From Azospirillum canadense (GTDB lineage: Bacteria; Pseudomonadota; Alphaproteobacteria; Azospirillales; Azospirillaceae): DNA of 64,000 nt. The stretch lies in NCBI RefSeq assembly GCF_025961225.1, contig NZ_JAOQNG010000005.1, positions 62,001 to 126,000 on the forward strand, written 5' to 3'. The stretch's first letter is position 1. The number at the start of each line of letters is the position of its first letter. Shown piece by piece: positions 43,617-52,180 of this stretch. The position numbers and the translations under genes are program-made. The notes beneath the pieces were generated by a model. It did not search any database, was not told the DNA's origin, and was given only the letters and a program-made list of their open reading frames with translations.

Positions 43617-43923
43617 GACACACCTCCGGCCGGATCGGGGGCGCCCACGTCGGGGTTGGCGCCGGTGCGGTCATCGCCCACTGCAGAAGGAGTTGATAGG
43701 CCCGGTCCCAACGCTGCTGACTGGTTGGCGTCGACACACCGGTGCGCCGAACGCGCCAAGGACACCGCTTTTGCCGCCGCATCCTTCCCTCCTTGGTGAG
43801 TGACCTCACCGCAGAGGTAGGACACGACCGCCTCCCACCCGCCGCCCCGCACGTGTGACAAGCTCAGCTGATGATGCCCTGTGCGCGTCAGGCAGAACTT
43901 GTCATTTGTGATTAGACCATTGA
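42008..43923 (-). mobile_element. Serine-recombinase-mobilised element inserted at a GA dinucleotide
   Basis: A 1916-bp insertion within the IS5 transposase. A GA lies at both junctions (42006-42007 and 43922-43923), and removing one copy restores the host frame exactly. The ends carry an imperfect inverted repeat: GTCT then CAAATGACAA inside the left end (about 42012-42030) and its complement inside the right end (about 43899-43917). It encodes the large serine recombinase plus one small ORF. The arrangement resembles TnpX/Tn4451-type integration at GA. Confidence 0.8.
43555..43782 (-). CDS. Small hypothetical protein preceding the serine recombinase
   Basis: A 75-residue basic protein starting MRRQKRCPWRVRRTGVSTPT, with an AGGAGG 6 bases upstream of the ATG at 43782. 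It overlaps the recombinase start by 62 bp. The segment SQQRWDRAYQLLLQWAM looks like a helix. The strong ribosome-binding site and position within the element suggest a real accessory gene, perhaps a directionality factor; no family recognised. Confidence 0.5.
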   Translation of the reverse strand: MRRQKRCPWRVRRTGVSTPTSQQRWDRAYQLLLQWAMTAPAPTPTWAPPIRPEVCHARSDLRSRLDQPPSRPPDH

Positions 43924-44074
43924 GCGCTCCTTCAGCTGGATCACGCACTACCGTCGATTGAACACCATCGTCGAGCGGACGAAGGAGCACCTCATCGCTT
44001 TCATCGAGATTGCCTTCATCTCGATCCTCTCCAGGCGCTTGAAGCGGCTGATCGCCCAGGCTCCGAGTGCATGA
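43922..44074 (+). pseudogene. IS5-family transposase, 3' part
   Basis: ERSFSWITHYRRLNTIVERT, then KEHLIAFIEIAFISILSRRL and a stop at 44072-44074: the conserved C-terminal end of IS5/IS427 transposases including the catalytic glutamate region (ERSFSW). It is the missing end of the gene that starts at 41295. Confidence 0.88.
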
Positions 44075-44684
44075 CGTCTACAAACATGCTCTCAGGCAAC
44101 CCACCCAGCCGCCAACTTGACGATGCCTTCCACGATCCTCTGGATGTGCCGGTCACGCTGCGTGGGCGCGCTCTCGGCCGTGTCGCTCGGCACCGCGGTT
44201 GCGCGCGGTGGGATGATCACCCCGCCGCTTCGGGGCTATGGGCGGCGACGGAGCGATAAACTGGTTCGCCGTCGTCCGCGCCGTCCGGGCCGCCCTTCTT
44301 TTTGCGACACTTTTTGTCGCTCGCCGTGAGCCGCCCGTCCCGCCATCGTTTGAATGTCCATTCCGCCAGGATGACGGCAATATCGATGGACTTCGGCGGC
44401 CCGGTGCGGCCGCCGCTTTTCCTCGCCCCCTTGCGGCCACCAGAATCGCACCTCGACGATACCGCGATGCGTCTTTGTGAGGACGTCAGCTGGCATCACC
44501 ATTGCCGTAACCCGAATTGTGCAGCTGCTCAATCCTGGTTGCGTGTCGCAGGCTACCGGTCAACGTCCAGCCGATCTGATCGCGACGGATCGCTCTGTCT
44601 CCCGCAATTCGGTCCGAGCCCGATGATCACCGGTCCGTATCACAGGGATTGCGGGCCGTCACTGGTGCGGCGAGCGGCCCAGCG
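44075..44684. other. Region without a recognisable gene
   Basis: About 610 bp between the split IS5 and the cobalt uptake operon. Open frames are Arg/Ser/Pro-rich and look like antisense noise. A minus frame at 44236-44493 (VMPADVLTKTHRGIVEVRFW) is marginal. Confidence 0.5.
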
Positions 44685-44712
44685 TGCCGCTCCGACCAAG
44701 GTCGGAGCGGCA
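44685..44712 (-). terminator. Hairpin downstream of cbtA
   Basis: Perfect 13-bp stem TGCCGCTCCGACC/GGTCGGAGCGGCA around AA, 10 bases after the cbtA stop. No U-tract follows on the minus strand, so termination may need Rho or the hairpin may stabilise the 3' end. Confidence 0.55.
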
Positions 44713-44722
44713 GCATCGTGGT

Positions 44723-45457
44723 TCAGGTGTTCTGCACGAACCGGCGGTACAGGTAACCGGTGGAGGCGCCGAGCGAGATCCAGAACAGCAGGCTCACCAC
44801 CATCGCGGCGACAACAAAGCGATGAGCCAAGGCTTCCGGCGCCGCGCTGCCGGACTCCACGGGCTGTGGGGCTCCAATCACGTGAGGAAGAACGATCATC
44901 GCCACGGCGAGGACCGCCCAGATCGCTTCGCGCTTGAACGCCAGCAGGCCGAGGCCTCCGCCGGTCAGCGCGACCGTGGCGATCCACCACACCTGCCGGT
45001 CCAGCAGCGGCGCCGCGGCGGTACCGGGGACCTCGGGAGGAAGGCCGAGTGTGGGCGCCAGGGTGAAGGTGGCGAAACCCGCCAGCCCCCAGAACAGCCC
45101 GCGTCGCCAGGTCATGGCGTCGCCCTTCACCGCATAGGCCGAAACCAGCAGCAGGGCGAAGCCAATGCCCGTCAGGATGTCGGCAAGGCCGGTGTAGAGC
45201 GTGCGCTCAAAGCCGTCCGCCGGTTCCCAGGCTTCAGCCTCAGGATCATGCGCCGCCGCCTTCTCCATGGTGGCGGCGTTGTGGTCGGCGTGCTCGTGGG
45301 CAACGCCGGGATGGCCATGCGCTTCGGCCGCCTTCTCGTAGACCTCGGCCTCAAGAATGACTGGGACGGTCCCGAACTGATGGGCGGCGGTGATCACGAC
45401 GCCAGAAAGAGTGCCCGCGCACAGCGCGGCGATGAACAGTCGGCGGAAGAGTTCCAT
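44723..45457 (-). CDS. cbtA: CbtA-type cobalt transporter subunit
   Basis: A 244-residue membrane protein with about five to six transmembrane helices. N-terminal MELFRRLFIAALCAGTLSGV is followed by a His-rich periplasmic stretch (EAHGHPGVAHEHADHNAATM) suited to metal capture; GLAGFATFTLAPTLGLPPEV is the CbtA family signature. It is proposed to take up Co2+ for cobalamin synthesis. It lies 12 bp downstream of cbtB under a cobalamin riboswitch. Confidence 0.92.
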   Translation of the reverse strand: MELFRRLFIAALCAGTLSGVVITAAHQFGTVPVILEAEVYEKAAEAHGHPGVAHEHADHNAATMEKAAAHDPEAEAWEPADGFERTLYTGLADILTGIGFALLLVSAYAVKGDAMTWRRGLFWGLAGFATFTLAPTLGLPPEVPGTAAAPLLDRQVWWIATVALTGGGLGLLAFKREAIWAVLAVAMIVLPHVIGAPQPVESGSAAPEALAHRFVVAAMVVSLLFWISLGASTGYLYRRFVQNT

Positions 45458-45469
45458 CGTGGCCCGCCT

Positions 45470-45667
45470 TCAATGGCACGGGAAGGCGTTGGAATGCCGG
45501 GTATCGTGCGCCGCGTTGTGGAACACGTCGATGTGGGAGAAGCCCACGCCCCAGATGAGGAACGCACCCAGGAAAGCCGTGGCCAACGCAGGGATCAGGG
45601 CGGCGGCACGGGAGGCCTCGGCCGTGGTGCGGTTCGGATCGGAAGCGGCAATCGTCTGGTCAAGCAC
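45470..45667 (-). CDS. cbtB: CbtB-type cobalt transporter subunit
   Basis: A 65-residue protein with a single membrane helix (AALIPALATAFLGAFLIWGV) and the family's His-rich C-terminus (HIDVFHNAAHDTRHSNAFPC, then H). GTG at 45667 is supported by GGAG 8 bases upstream; a longer frame upstream runs through the riboswitch. It acts with CbtA in cobalt uptake. Confidence 0.9.
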   Translation of the reverse strand: MLDQTIAASDPNRTTAEASRAAALIPALATAFLGAFLIWGVGFSHIDVFHNAAHDTRHSNAFPCH

Positions 45668-45784
45668 TGTTGTCTCCGTCAGGCATTGGACGAAGACGGG
45701 GAAGATCGATCGGCGTGCGGACGGGCAACCCGCCGCAAAGTCCGCCTTGAGGACACCCCGTCCTGTCAGTCGGTTCACGTTGCG

Positions 45785-45978
45785 ATGGCAGGTTTCCTGG
45801 CTCGCGGGTCATTGCCATCTGACCGATCCCTTCCCAGACGCCAATCGTGCGCCCAGTGGTGTCTCGGTCGGCTCACCGCTCACAGTTGCGGGGGCAGCCA
45901 CGGGCTTGGTCCTTCCTTCGGTAAACCGCACCGTGTTCCCTATTATCCCGGGCTGGTTTGACCAGGCCGGGCACCATC
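45785..45978 (-). promoter_or_regulatory. Cobalamin (B12) riboswitch
   Basis: Read on the minus strand, the leader contains the B12-box core GCCCCCGCAACTGTGAGC, an upstream AATAGGGAA and GGTGCGG, CCACTGGG, GGGAAGG and the 3' GCGAGCCAGGAAACCTGCC, all in the conserved order. It ends about 120 bases before cbtB. Adenosylcobalamin binding should switch cbtBA off. Confidence 0.95.
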
Positions 45979-46111
45979 GCCACACACTCTCGCAGATCCC
46001 CTTTGCGGCAACAAGAGGAAGGCGGCAGCAGGTAGCGACGGTACCGATCCGATCGACGGAGGAGCGCGACCCAGGCTTGGCGACGCAGCGACGCGGCCAT
46101 GCCGATCGCGA

Positions 46112-46492
46112 TCAGCGCAACGGAAGCGGTGGTATGCGCGCAACGAAACGCTCCTTCACTCCGGCGGGCCAGTCACGGTAGGGGATAATCCCATCGGCGG
46201 AGCGTCGGTAGGAGGACAGATAGTCGAGCAGGGCCTGCACCGCGGTGGGCTCGGGCGGCAGATCGCCAAGGACATAGCTCATGCGGTCCGGAGAGCGGAT
46301 GACAACCGCGCATGGGCGGCGGCAACTCATCAGGCAGCGCACGGTGCTGACCGACACATCTTCGGCGTCGCTTGCTGTGGCCAATGCCCCCCGCAGAAGG
46401 GCCGCGAACATCGTCCCGGTCCACACGTCGCCGGTGTCCTTGTCCGGTGATGGCGAGCGGCAGGTTTCGCAGACGATGACGTCAACGGGCAT
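46112..46492 (-). CDS. DUF1636 metal-binding protein
   Basis: A 126-residue ferredoxin-like protein with four cysteines in the DUF1636 pattern: VIVCETCRSP near the N-terminus and VRCLMSCRRPCAVVI in the middle. DUF1636 proteins are often encoded beside cobalamin/cobalt genes and are thought to bind metal. It overlaps the stop of the ABC ATPase gene by 11 bp and sits upstream of the riboswitch-controlled cbtBA. Confidence 0.88.
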   Translation of the reverse strand: MPVDVIVCETCRSPSPDKDTGDVWTGTMFAALLRGALATASDAEDVSVSTVRCLMSCRRPCAVVIRSPDRMSYVLGDLPPEPTAVQALLDYLSSYRRSADGIIPYRDWPAGVKERFVARIPPLPLR

Positions 46493-47285
46493 GATTGGGC
46501 ACTCCGGTTTCGGGAATCGGATGCAACGTGGGGATGACCAGCGGCACGCCGGCCGCCTGCGTCACCAGGAAGGGAACGCCGTAAGCCGCGGTCAGCGGGT
46601 CCGGCGTCAGCACCGATGGGGTCGGTCCGCTCAGGCAGCGGCCATCGGGCATCACAAGCACCAAATCATCGCAGCAGCGGGCGGCCAACGCCAAATCGTG
46701 CAGGACAACGAACACAGCGCGGTTCCGCACGACGGCCTCGTCGCGCAACAGGGCCATCAAACGCAGCTGATGGCCGGGATCCAGGGCCGCCACCGGTTCG
46801 TCCGCCAGGAGCAGCGGCGCGTTGGCGGCAAGCACGCGGGCCAGCATCACCCGCGCCCGTTCGCCACCGGACAGACTGGACACCGTCCGTGCCGACAACG
46901 CAGCGATGCCCGTCGCCGCCATGACCCGGTCAACCGCGGCAACGTCGTCCGCGCGCAGCCTGCCGAGCGGCCCCAGATGGGGCAGGCGCCCCAGTTCCAC
47001 GGTGCGGCGCACGGTCAGCGGCCAATGAACCGCATGCCCTTGCGGCAGATAGCCGATCAGGCGAGCGCGCTCGCGGGCGCTCACCGGAAGCCGGCGACCA
47101 TCGAACGCCAACGCGCCGTCATGGGGCAGCAGGCCGGCGATGGCGCGCAACAGCGTGGTTTTGCCAACGCCGTTCGGCCCGATCAGCCCGGTGACGGTGC
47201 CGCGGCGGACGGCGAAGGAGGCCCCGGCCAGGATTGTGCGCCTGTTCTGTCGAACGGTGAGAGCGCGGATCGTCAGCATGGTCAC
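46482..47285 (-). CDS. FecE/BtuD-type ABC transporter ATPase
   Basis: A 267-residue ABC ATPase: Walker A GPNGVGKTT, Q-loop YLPQGHAVHWPL, signature LSGGERARV, Walker B LLLADEPVAALDP, H-loop VLHDLALAA. It is typical of iron-siderophore/cobalamin importers. Starts GTG at 47285 (GGGAGG 4 bases upstream) or ATG at 47279. The partner permease is truncated, so the importer is probably non-functional. Confidence 0.9.
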   Translation of the reverse strand: MTMLTIRALTVRQNRRTILAGASFAVRRGTVTGLIGPNGVGKTTLLRAIAGLLPHDGALAFDGRRLPVSARERARLIGYLPQGHAVHWPLTVRRTVELGRLPHLGPLGRLRADDVAAVDRVMAATGIAALSARTVSSLSGGERARVMLARVLAANAPLLLADEPVAALDPGHQLRLMALLRDEAVVRNRAVFVVLHDLALAARCCDDLVLVMPDGRCLSGPTPSVLTPDPLTAAYGVPFLVTQAAGVPLVIPTLHPIPETGVPNHAR

Positions 47286-47802
47286 AGGGCCTCCCGTTGC
47301 GCGCGCAGGATCAGCATCAGGAAGAAGGGAGTCCCGATCAGCGCCGTGACGACGCCCAGCATCACCTCCTGCGTGGTTGGGACCAGCCGGGTGACCAGAT
47401 CGGCCGCCGTCACCAGCGCCGCTCCGCCGAGCGCGCTCGGCAGCAGCAACCGGCTCGGCTCATGCCCCACCAGGGGCCGCAGCAGATGCGGGACCACCAA
47501 CCCGACGAAACCGATGGATCCGGACACCGACGCCGCCGCTCCAACCGCGGCCGCCGTCCCGCCAACCACCAGCATGCGCAAGCGGACCAGATCGACGCCG
47601 AGGCTGCGGGCCGCGTCCTCGCCCAGGCTCAAGGCATCCAGACCGTTCCGGGTGGCCAGCAGCAGCCCACAGCCCGTCAGGATGAAGGGCAACGCCACAA
47701 GGGCATCGTCCGGCGTGCGATCCTTCAGCGATCCCATCAGCCACAGGAGCATTTCGGTGACTGCGTAGGGGTTGGGGGCCAGGTTCAGCGCCAGGGAGCC
47801 CG
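47282..47802 (-). pseudogene. FecCD/BtuC-type permease, N-terminal half missing
   Basis: Encodes about 173 codons ending LILRAQREAL, with four to five C-terminal helices including LGVDLVRLRMLVVGGTAAAV and IGFVGLVVPHLLRPLVGHEP, the conserved cytoplasmic loop for the ATPase. A full permease is about 330 residues. The upstream part is replaced at about 47803 by a truncated hydrolase on the other strand, so a rearrangement cut both genes. Confidence 0.88.
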
Positions 47803-48417
47803 GTGTTGATCATCGCCCACTCGCTCGGGGGTGCGGTCAGCCTGCTCTACGCCGGCCTGTTTCCCGAGGCGGTGCGTCGGCTGGTGGTCCTCGAAGGCAC
47901 GTGGCAGCTCGATCCCGCTCTGACCACGCGCTCCCAGCGGCCGGTCGAGCAGCGCGTGACCGGCTGGATCGAGCAGTTGCGCGCGCTGACGGCGCGGACG
48001 CCACGCCGGTACGGCACGCTGGAGGAGGCGGTGGCTCGCATGCGTCAGGCAAACCCGCACCTGTCCGCTGATCAAGCCCGGCATCTGACGGTGCATGGGA
48101 CCCGGCGGAACGAGGACGGCACCCTCAGCTGGAAGTTTGACCCCTACATCCGGGCGCTCGCGCCGAACCGGTTCTCCACGGCGGAGGTGATCGCACTGTG
48201 GTCGCGCATCACCGGCCCGGTGCTCCTGCTCCACGGCGCCGCCAGCCCGCCGCATGCCGATCCGCAGACCCCCGGCCTTCTACCGCATTTCCAGAACGCA
48301 CGGGCGGTGATGATCGCGGACGCGGGACACTGGCTGCACCACGATCGGCTCAAGGAGATGGTGGCGGTCGCCCGCCCCTTTCTGGCCGATGCGGAGACCG
48401 GGGTGACGGCGGACTGA
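47803..48417 (+). pseudogene. Alpha/beta hydrolase, N-terminal part missing
   Basis: The coding sequence enters at the nucleophile elbow IIAHSLGGAVSLLYAG (catalytic Ser) and proceeds normally: VLLLHGAASP and the catalytic His in IADAGHWLHHDRLKEM. About 90 residues that should precede it (HG oxyanion strand) are absent, cut at the same point as the permease. Confidence 0.85.
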
Positions 48418-48576
48418 CGGTGCTGCTGTGCACAACCGCCGAGGTCCATGGGCCGTGAGCACGGCCGATGTGATCAGGCAGCCGTTCGGGCTCGTGTGTC
48501 GACCAGACCGATGTTCGGGACTGTCGACCAGAACGCGCGGCCGCTTTGCGCCACCGGGCGTTCTGGTCGGAGTCCG

Positions 48577-49194
48577 TCAATGCACGCTTGCGGACGAGCG
48601 GCGCTTTCCGGTGGTGTGGCGCGCTGTGGCAGCAGGCGTCATCGGCGAGGATGGTCCGGTGTCCTTGGTAGCAACCGCTGCGGCCTTCTTCCGCTTCGAG
48701 GCCGGCTCACCCTTGGCCGGAGTGGCCGCCGCCTTCGCGACGTCGGTTGGCGACCACACCGCCTTGCCGCGCTTGGCTGGCGCATCCGTCTTCTGCGCGG
48801 CCGCCGTTGTCCGTCGTGTTTTCTTGTTGGGCTGAGTAATCGACACCACGGCTTCCGACACGCTTTCCACGCCGGCGGTGACCGCGTCGCTTACCGTCTC
48901 CGCGACCATCCGCCCCATCTGGAGAGCGGCGTCCGTGAGCGTGCTCTCCGAGGTCCTCGCCTTGCGTGAACGCCGCGGCTTGTCGGGCGGAGCGGCGGCC
49001 GAGGCCGGCGACGTATTCTTGCGACGGCGTCCCCCTGGCGCGCTTGTTCGCGCCGCATCGGCGGCCTGCTCCTCCGTCTCGATCTCCCGGCACGCTTGGA
49101 TCCAATGCACCTCCGCCATGCCCTCCGGGCGGCCGTCGCGTTCCCAGATGTTGTGCGCCCGCTCCCGGATGCGCGCGTCGCGGTTTTCTGCCAT
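48577..49194 (-). CDS. DUF2934 protein with a Lys/Ala-rich tail
   Basis: A 205-residue protein. The N-terminal domain MAENRDARIRERAHNIWERD, then GRPEGMAEVHWIQACREIE, is the DUF2934 motif. The remainder is low-complexity Lys/Arg/Ala/Thr-rich (KTRRTTAAAQKTDAPAKRGK), suggesting nucleic-acid binding. ATG at 49194 marks the domain start; the frame is open further upstream but without similarity. Stress-associated in some alphaproteobacteria; function unknown. Confidence 0.8.
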   Translation of the reverse strand: MAENRDARIRERAHNIWERDGRPEGMAEVHWIQACREIETEEQAADAARTSAPGGRRRKNTSPASAAAPPDKPRRSRKARTSESTLTDAALQMGRMVAETVSDAVTAGVESVSEAVVSITQPNKKTRRTTAAAQKTDAPAKRGKAVWSPTDVAKAAATPAKGEPASKRKKAAAVATKDTGPSSPMTPAATARHTTGKRRSSASVH

Positions 49195-49577
49195 GTCTGC
49201 CTCGGTTCTGTCAGCGTTGTTTGATCGCCTGATATGGGGAACGTGACAGGAAAAGGAGAAGTGCCCTTTGTACTTACCCTGGTGGGGAACGGCCCGGGCC
49301 GCGACGGCCGTTCTCTTCACCAACTTTGCTCCTCCCGTCAGGGCCGTTGTTCTGATGTGGCTAAGCGCGCCACGAGGGCTGCGTTTGTCCACTGGGGGCG
49401 CGTCATCTCAAGTTCCTAAACCTTTGATGATCCAATGTTGTGCTCACTATGCAAGACCATGCAGCGATGGGGTTGTCCGATTACTCGAAAACCCCTATGA
49501 AGAACGGTGCGGTTAACCGGACAAAGCACTGACCCCGCAGCAAAAAGGGTCTGTCACTCAGGATCAGGAGCATGGGT
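49195..49577. other. Intergenic region upstream of mucR
   Basis: A 383-bp divergent promoter region between the DUF2934 gene and the MucR gene. The AT-richer part at about 49420-49500 probably contains the mucR promoter. AGGAG at 49566-49570 is the mucR ribosome-binding site. Confidence 0.5.
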
Positions 49578-50033
49578 ATGGAGCGTGAAAAGCTGGTCGC
49601 GCTGACCGCCGAGATCGTCGCGTCCTATGTCAGCACCAACCGGGTTGCTGCCACCGACCTTCCGCTGGTGGTCAGCGCGGTGTTCAACGCCCTGGCCGGC
49701 ACTGGCCAGCCGAAGGTCGAGGCCGCGAAGCCGGAGCCGGCGGTGCCGGTCAAGAAGTCGGTGACGCCGGACTACATCGTCTGCCTGGAAGACGGCAAGA
49801 AGCTGATGATGCTCAAGCGGCACCTGCGCACGGTCTACAACATGTCGCCCGCGGAGTATCGGGCCAAGTGGAACCTGCCGCCCGACTACCCGATGACCGC
49901 GCCCAACTACACCGCCAGGCGCAGCGCGTTCGCCAAGCAGTCCGGTCTTGGAACCAAGAGGCGCGGCACGGCCGCAGTTGCGCCGCCGACTGAGCCCGCG
50001 CCCGCGAAGGGCCGGCGCAAGAAGGCCGCCTGA
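49578..50033 (+). CDS. Ros/MucR-family transcriptional regulator
   Basis: A 151-residue MucR-type zinc-finger protein. N-terminal oligomerisation domain (LVALTAEIVASYVSTNRVAA) is followed by the finger YIVCLEDGKKLMMLKRHLRT and SPAEYRAKWNLPPDYPMTAP. The ATG at 49578 is preferred because AGGAG lies 7 bases before it, but only 1 base before the upstream ATG (49572). The second zinc-ligand histidine of the usual RHLRTH box is Val (RHLRTV), so metal binding may be altered. The tail is Lys/Ala-rich. Confidence 0.88.
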   Translation: MEREKLVALTAEIVASYVSTNRVAATDLPLVVSAVFNALAGTGQPKVEAAKPEPAVPVKKSVTPDYIVCLEDGKKLMMLKRHLRTVYNMSPAEYRAKWNLPPDYPMTAPNYTARRSAFAKQSGLGTKRRGTAAVAPPTEPAPAKGRRKKAA

Positions 50034-50498
50034 CGTTCGCTTCCGGCACGGCGGCTGGCTGGAACGGGCGAGCCGCCGTGCATGTGCCGGCAGCGACGCG
50101 GCGATGGCTTCTCCCCTCGCACCGCAGGACTCCAGCGGAACGGCGCAACCCAACGCGTGGCCCCGGTCCGCTGTCGCCATGTCACCAAGCGTGCGCTGGA
50201 TGGCAGGCGGGTGCGGATGGTGGCGACCGTCCACGGTACATCGACAATGGAGAGGGCGCCCCACCGCTCGCCCTGCCGGTCGTTACCGCGGACGACGTGC
50301 GCGATCAGCCGCGAAGGACCATGGAGTTGGTCTGCAAGCGCGCAAGAGGCCCTTGCGCTCGGCATGGGCCCGCCGCGCCCCTTGGAACCAAGGGGCACCA
50401 CTGCATCCGTTTGGAAGGAACGGTCGGGGATTCCCCTGGGACTCGACCTGCGCTAGACTCGGGGCTGGTTTCACCACCATCCACCATATCTGGCCCGC
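50034..50498. other. Region without a recognisable gene
   Basis: About 465 bp between mucR and the HNH-like gene. Several frames are open but biased in composition; none resembles a known family. Confidence 0.5.
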
Positions 50499-50894
50499 AT
50501 GGTCCCCAGCCCTCCGCCCCACGCCACGCCGAGCACGCCATCCGACACCCGGGTCTGCGAACACTGCGGGCGTCCGCATGGCCACGCGCTGCGCTGCCTG
50601 CCCGACGGCCGCTGGCTCTCGCCCGACGGCCTCTGGGTCGGCCCCGACGGCGCGCCGGCGCCCTGGCCGGACGTGGTGGAGTACGCCCGCGTGAAGACGT
50701 CGCGCAGCGTCGTCGGCCTGTATCGGCGCCGCGCCGAGGCGGCGGTGGCGTCGATGACCGCACCGGAACGGCATCGGCTGTGCCGGCGTTGTCATCTGGT
50801 CACCGGGCGCGAGGAGCACCGGCGCGTCGCGCGGACACGGGCGCTGATGCGCTTCGCTCTCGGCGATCTGTTCGACGGCACCTACCAGCTCTGA
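50499..50894 (+). CDS. Small zinc-knuckle, HNH-like protein
   Basis: A 131-residue protein with a CEHCGRPHG knuckle near residue 20 and LCRRCHLVTGREEHRRVART near residue 95, followed by ALMRFALGDLFDG. The C-x-x-C plus CRRCH...H arrangement resembles HNH nuclease folds, but the catalytic motif is not complete enough to assign activity. Possibly related to MucR-linked or phage-type HNH proteins. Confidence 0.55.
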   Translation: MVPSPPPHATPSTPSDTRVCEHCGRPHGHALRCLPDGRWLSPDGLWVGPDGAPAPWPDVVEYARVKTSRSVVGLYRRRAEAAVASMTAPERHRLCRRCHLVTGREEHRRVARTRALMRFALGDLFDGTYQL

Positions 50895-50935
50895 GACACC
50901 GCGACCGGCATCCTCCAGAAAGAGTCACCAACCTC

Positions 50936-51394
50936 ATGCAGCATCGACCGGACCGGCGCCGCTGGGACGCCCAGCCGCGCGCGAATAAGGACTCTCGGCC
51001 CCGGAACGCACCGGCCACGGACCCGCTGGTCCTGGCCTCGAATCTGCTGAACAGCGCGCGCACGCGGGCGGCCTTGCTCAAGGCCATTGAGGAGCGCGTC
51101 AAAGCCGATGCGGAGGAGCGCCGGCGCTTTGCCGCGGCGGCCGGGCGCGTCTACGGGCTGTCCGGCGACCAGGCGTTGGTCCAGGCGGTGCGCAACTATC
51201 TCCAGGATCTGGCACGGCCGTCGGAGAGCGAACGCACGGCGACGCGGCTCTGGCTCGCCCAAACAGTGGCGACCATCACCGGCGCTGGGCGGATTGATGG
51301 TATGGGCGCCGTCTCCCCAGCGGACCCGCGTGCCGCCGCGGAAGCGCTGTTCCGCCCCCGTCCCCCGCCGGCGGCCCTCGCGCCGGAGGCCTAG
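50936..51394 (+). CDS. Hypothetical protein
   Basis: A 152-residue, Ala/Arg-rich helical protein starting 41 bases after the HNH-like gene. Includes NLLNSARTRAALLKAIEERV and YGLSGDQALVQAVRNYLQDL. No family recognised and no membrane segments; perhaps in one transcript with the preceding gene. Confidence 0.5.
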   Translation: MQHRPDRRRWDAQPRANKDSRPRNAPATDPLVLASNLLNSARTRAALLKAIEERVKADAEERRRFAAAAGRVYGLSGDQALVQAVRNYLQDLARPSESERTATRLWLAQTVATITGAGRIDGMGAVSPADPRAAAEALFRPRPPPAALAPEA

Positions 51395-51556
51395 GGCCTG
51401 GCGCACCGACGTGCGTAGGCGGAACGGCGCGGTGGCGGTGGGCTCGCCGGGTCCGCATATCCGGGGCGCTGCGTCGTCCTCGCCCTTTTGCCGATTGGAA
51501 CCGGGACCGGGAAGGGTCACTTGCAGGCCGTCACGGACCGGGAAGGGGAGGGCGTT

Positions 51557-52180
51557 TTGCCCACGGTTACGCTCATCGGAGCCAGCGGGCTCCAGCGCGG
51601 GGGGCTGCGCCACCTGCTGGCCGAAGAGGGCTTCACGGTCATCGCCGAGGCCGCCTCCGCGCAAGCGCTCCCCGGCGCCTCGGCCGACGTTATCGTCTTC
51701 GACGCCACCGGCGTGCCGCAGGTCGGGGAAGACGTTCGGGCGCTGCGCGCGTTCCACCCCGGCAGCCGCGTGGTGCTGCTGGCCGGCACCATCAGCGCCC
51801 CACTGCTGCGCGAAGCTCTGGAGGCCGGCGCGGACGGTTGCCTGACCGCGGACACCTCGAGCCGCGCGTTGGCCGAGTGGCTCCATTTCACGCTGGCCGG
51901 CGGCAAGGCCTTCCCGCGCGACCTGGCCGGCATCCTGGCGCAGGGCTTGGCGCCGAGCGACACCAAACCGGTCGCGGGCCGGCCGCTGTCGGCGCGCGAG
52001 AGGGACATCCTGCACGGCTTGCTCGGCGGGCACAGCAACAAGCGCATCGCCAACGACCTTGGCATCACCGAGGCGACCGTGAAGGTCCATCTCAAGACCC
52101 TGCTGCGCAAGATCAACGTGGCCAACCGCACGCAGGCCGCCATCTGGGCGATGAACAACGGCATCGCGGTGCCCGCATAG
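51557..52180 (+). CDS. NarL/LuxR-family response regulator
   Basis: A 207-residue protein. The N-terminal receiver-like domain (PTVTLIGASGLQRGGLRHLL, ADVIVFDATGVPQ, SRVVLLAGT) is degenerate around the acidic pocket, so phosphorylation is uncertain. The C-terminal LuxR HTH is intact: LSARERDILHGLLGGHSNKR, then IANDLGITEATVKVHLKTLL. TTG at 51557 is chosen because of a GGAAGGGGAGGG ribosome site just upstream. Regulated genes unknown. Confidence 0.8.
   Translation: MPTVTLIGASGLQRGGLRHLLAEEGFTVIAEAASAQALPGASADVIVFDATGVPQVGEDVRALRAFHPGSRVVLLAGTISAPLLREALEAGADGCLTADTSSRALAEWLHFTLAGGKAFPRDLAGILAQGLAPSDTKPVAGRPLSARERDILHGLLGGHSNKRIANDLGITEATVKVHLKTLLRKINVANRTQAAIWAMNNGIAVPA

Noticed and set aside
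44302..44937. 211-codon plus-strand frame before cbtA
   Set aside because: Compositionally biased and partly antisense to cbtA; crosses the strong hairpin at 44685-44712.
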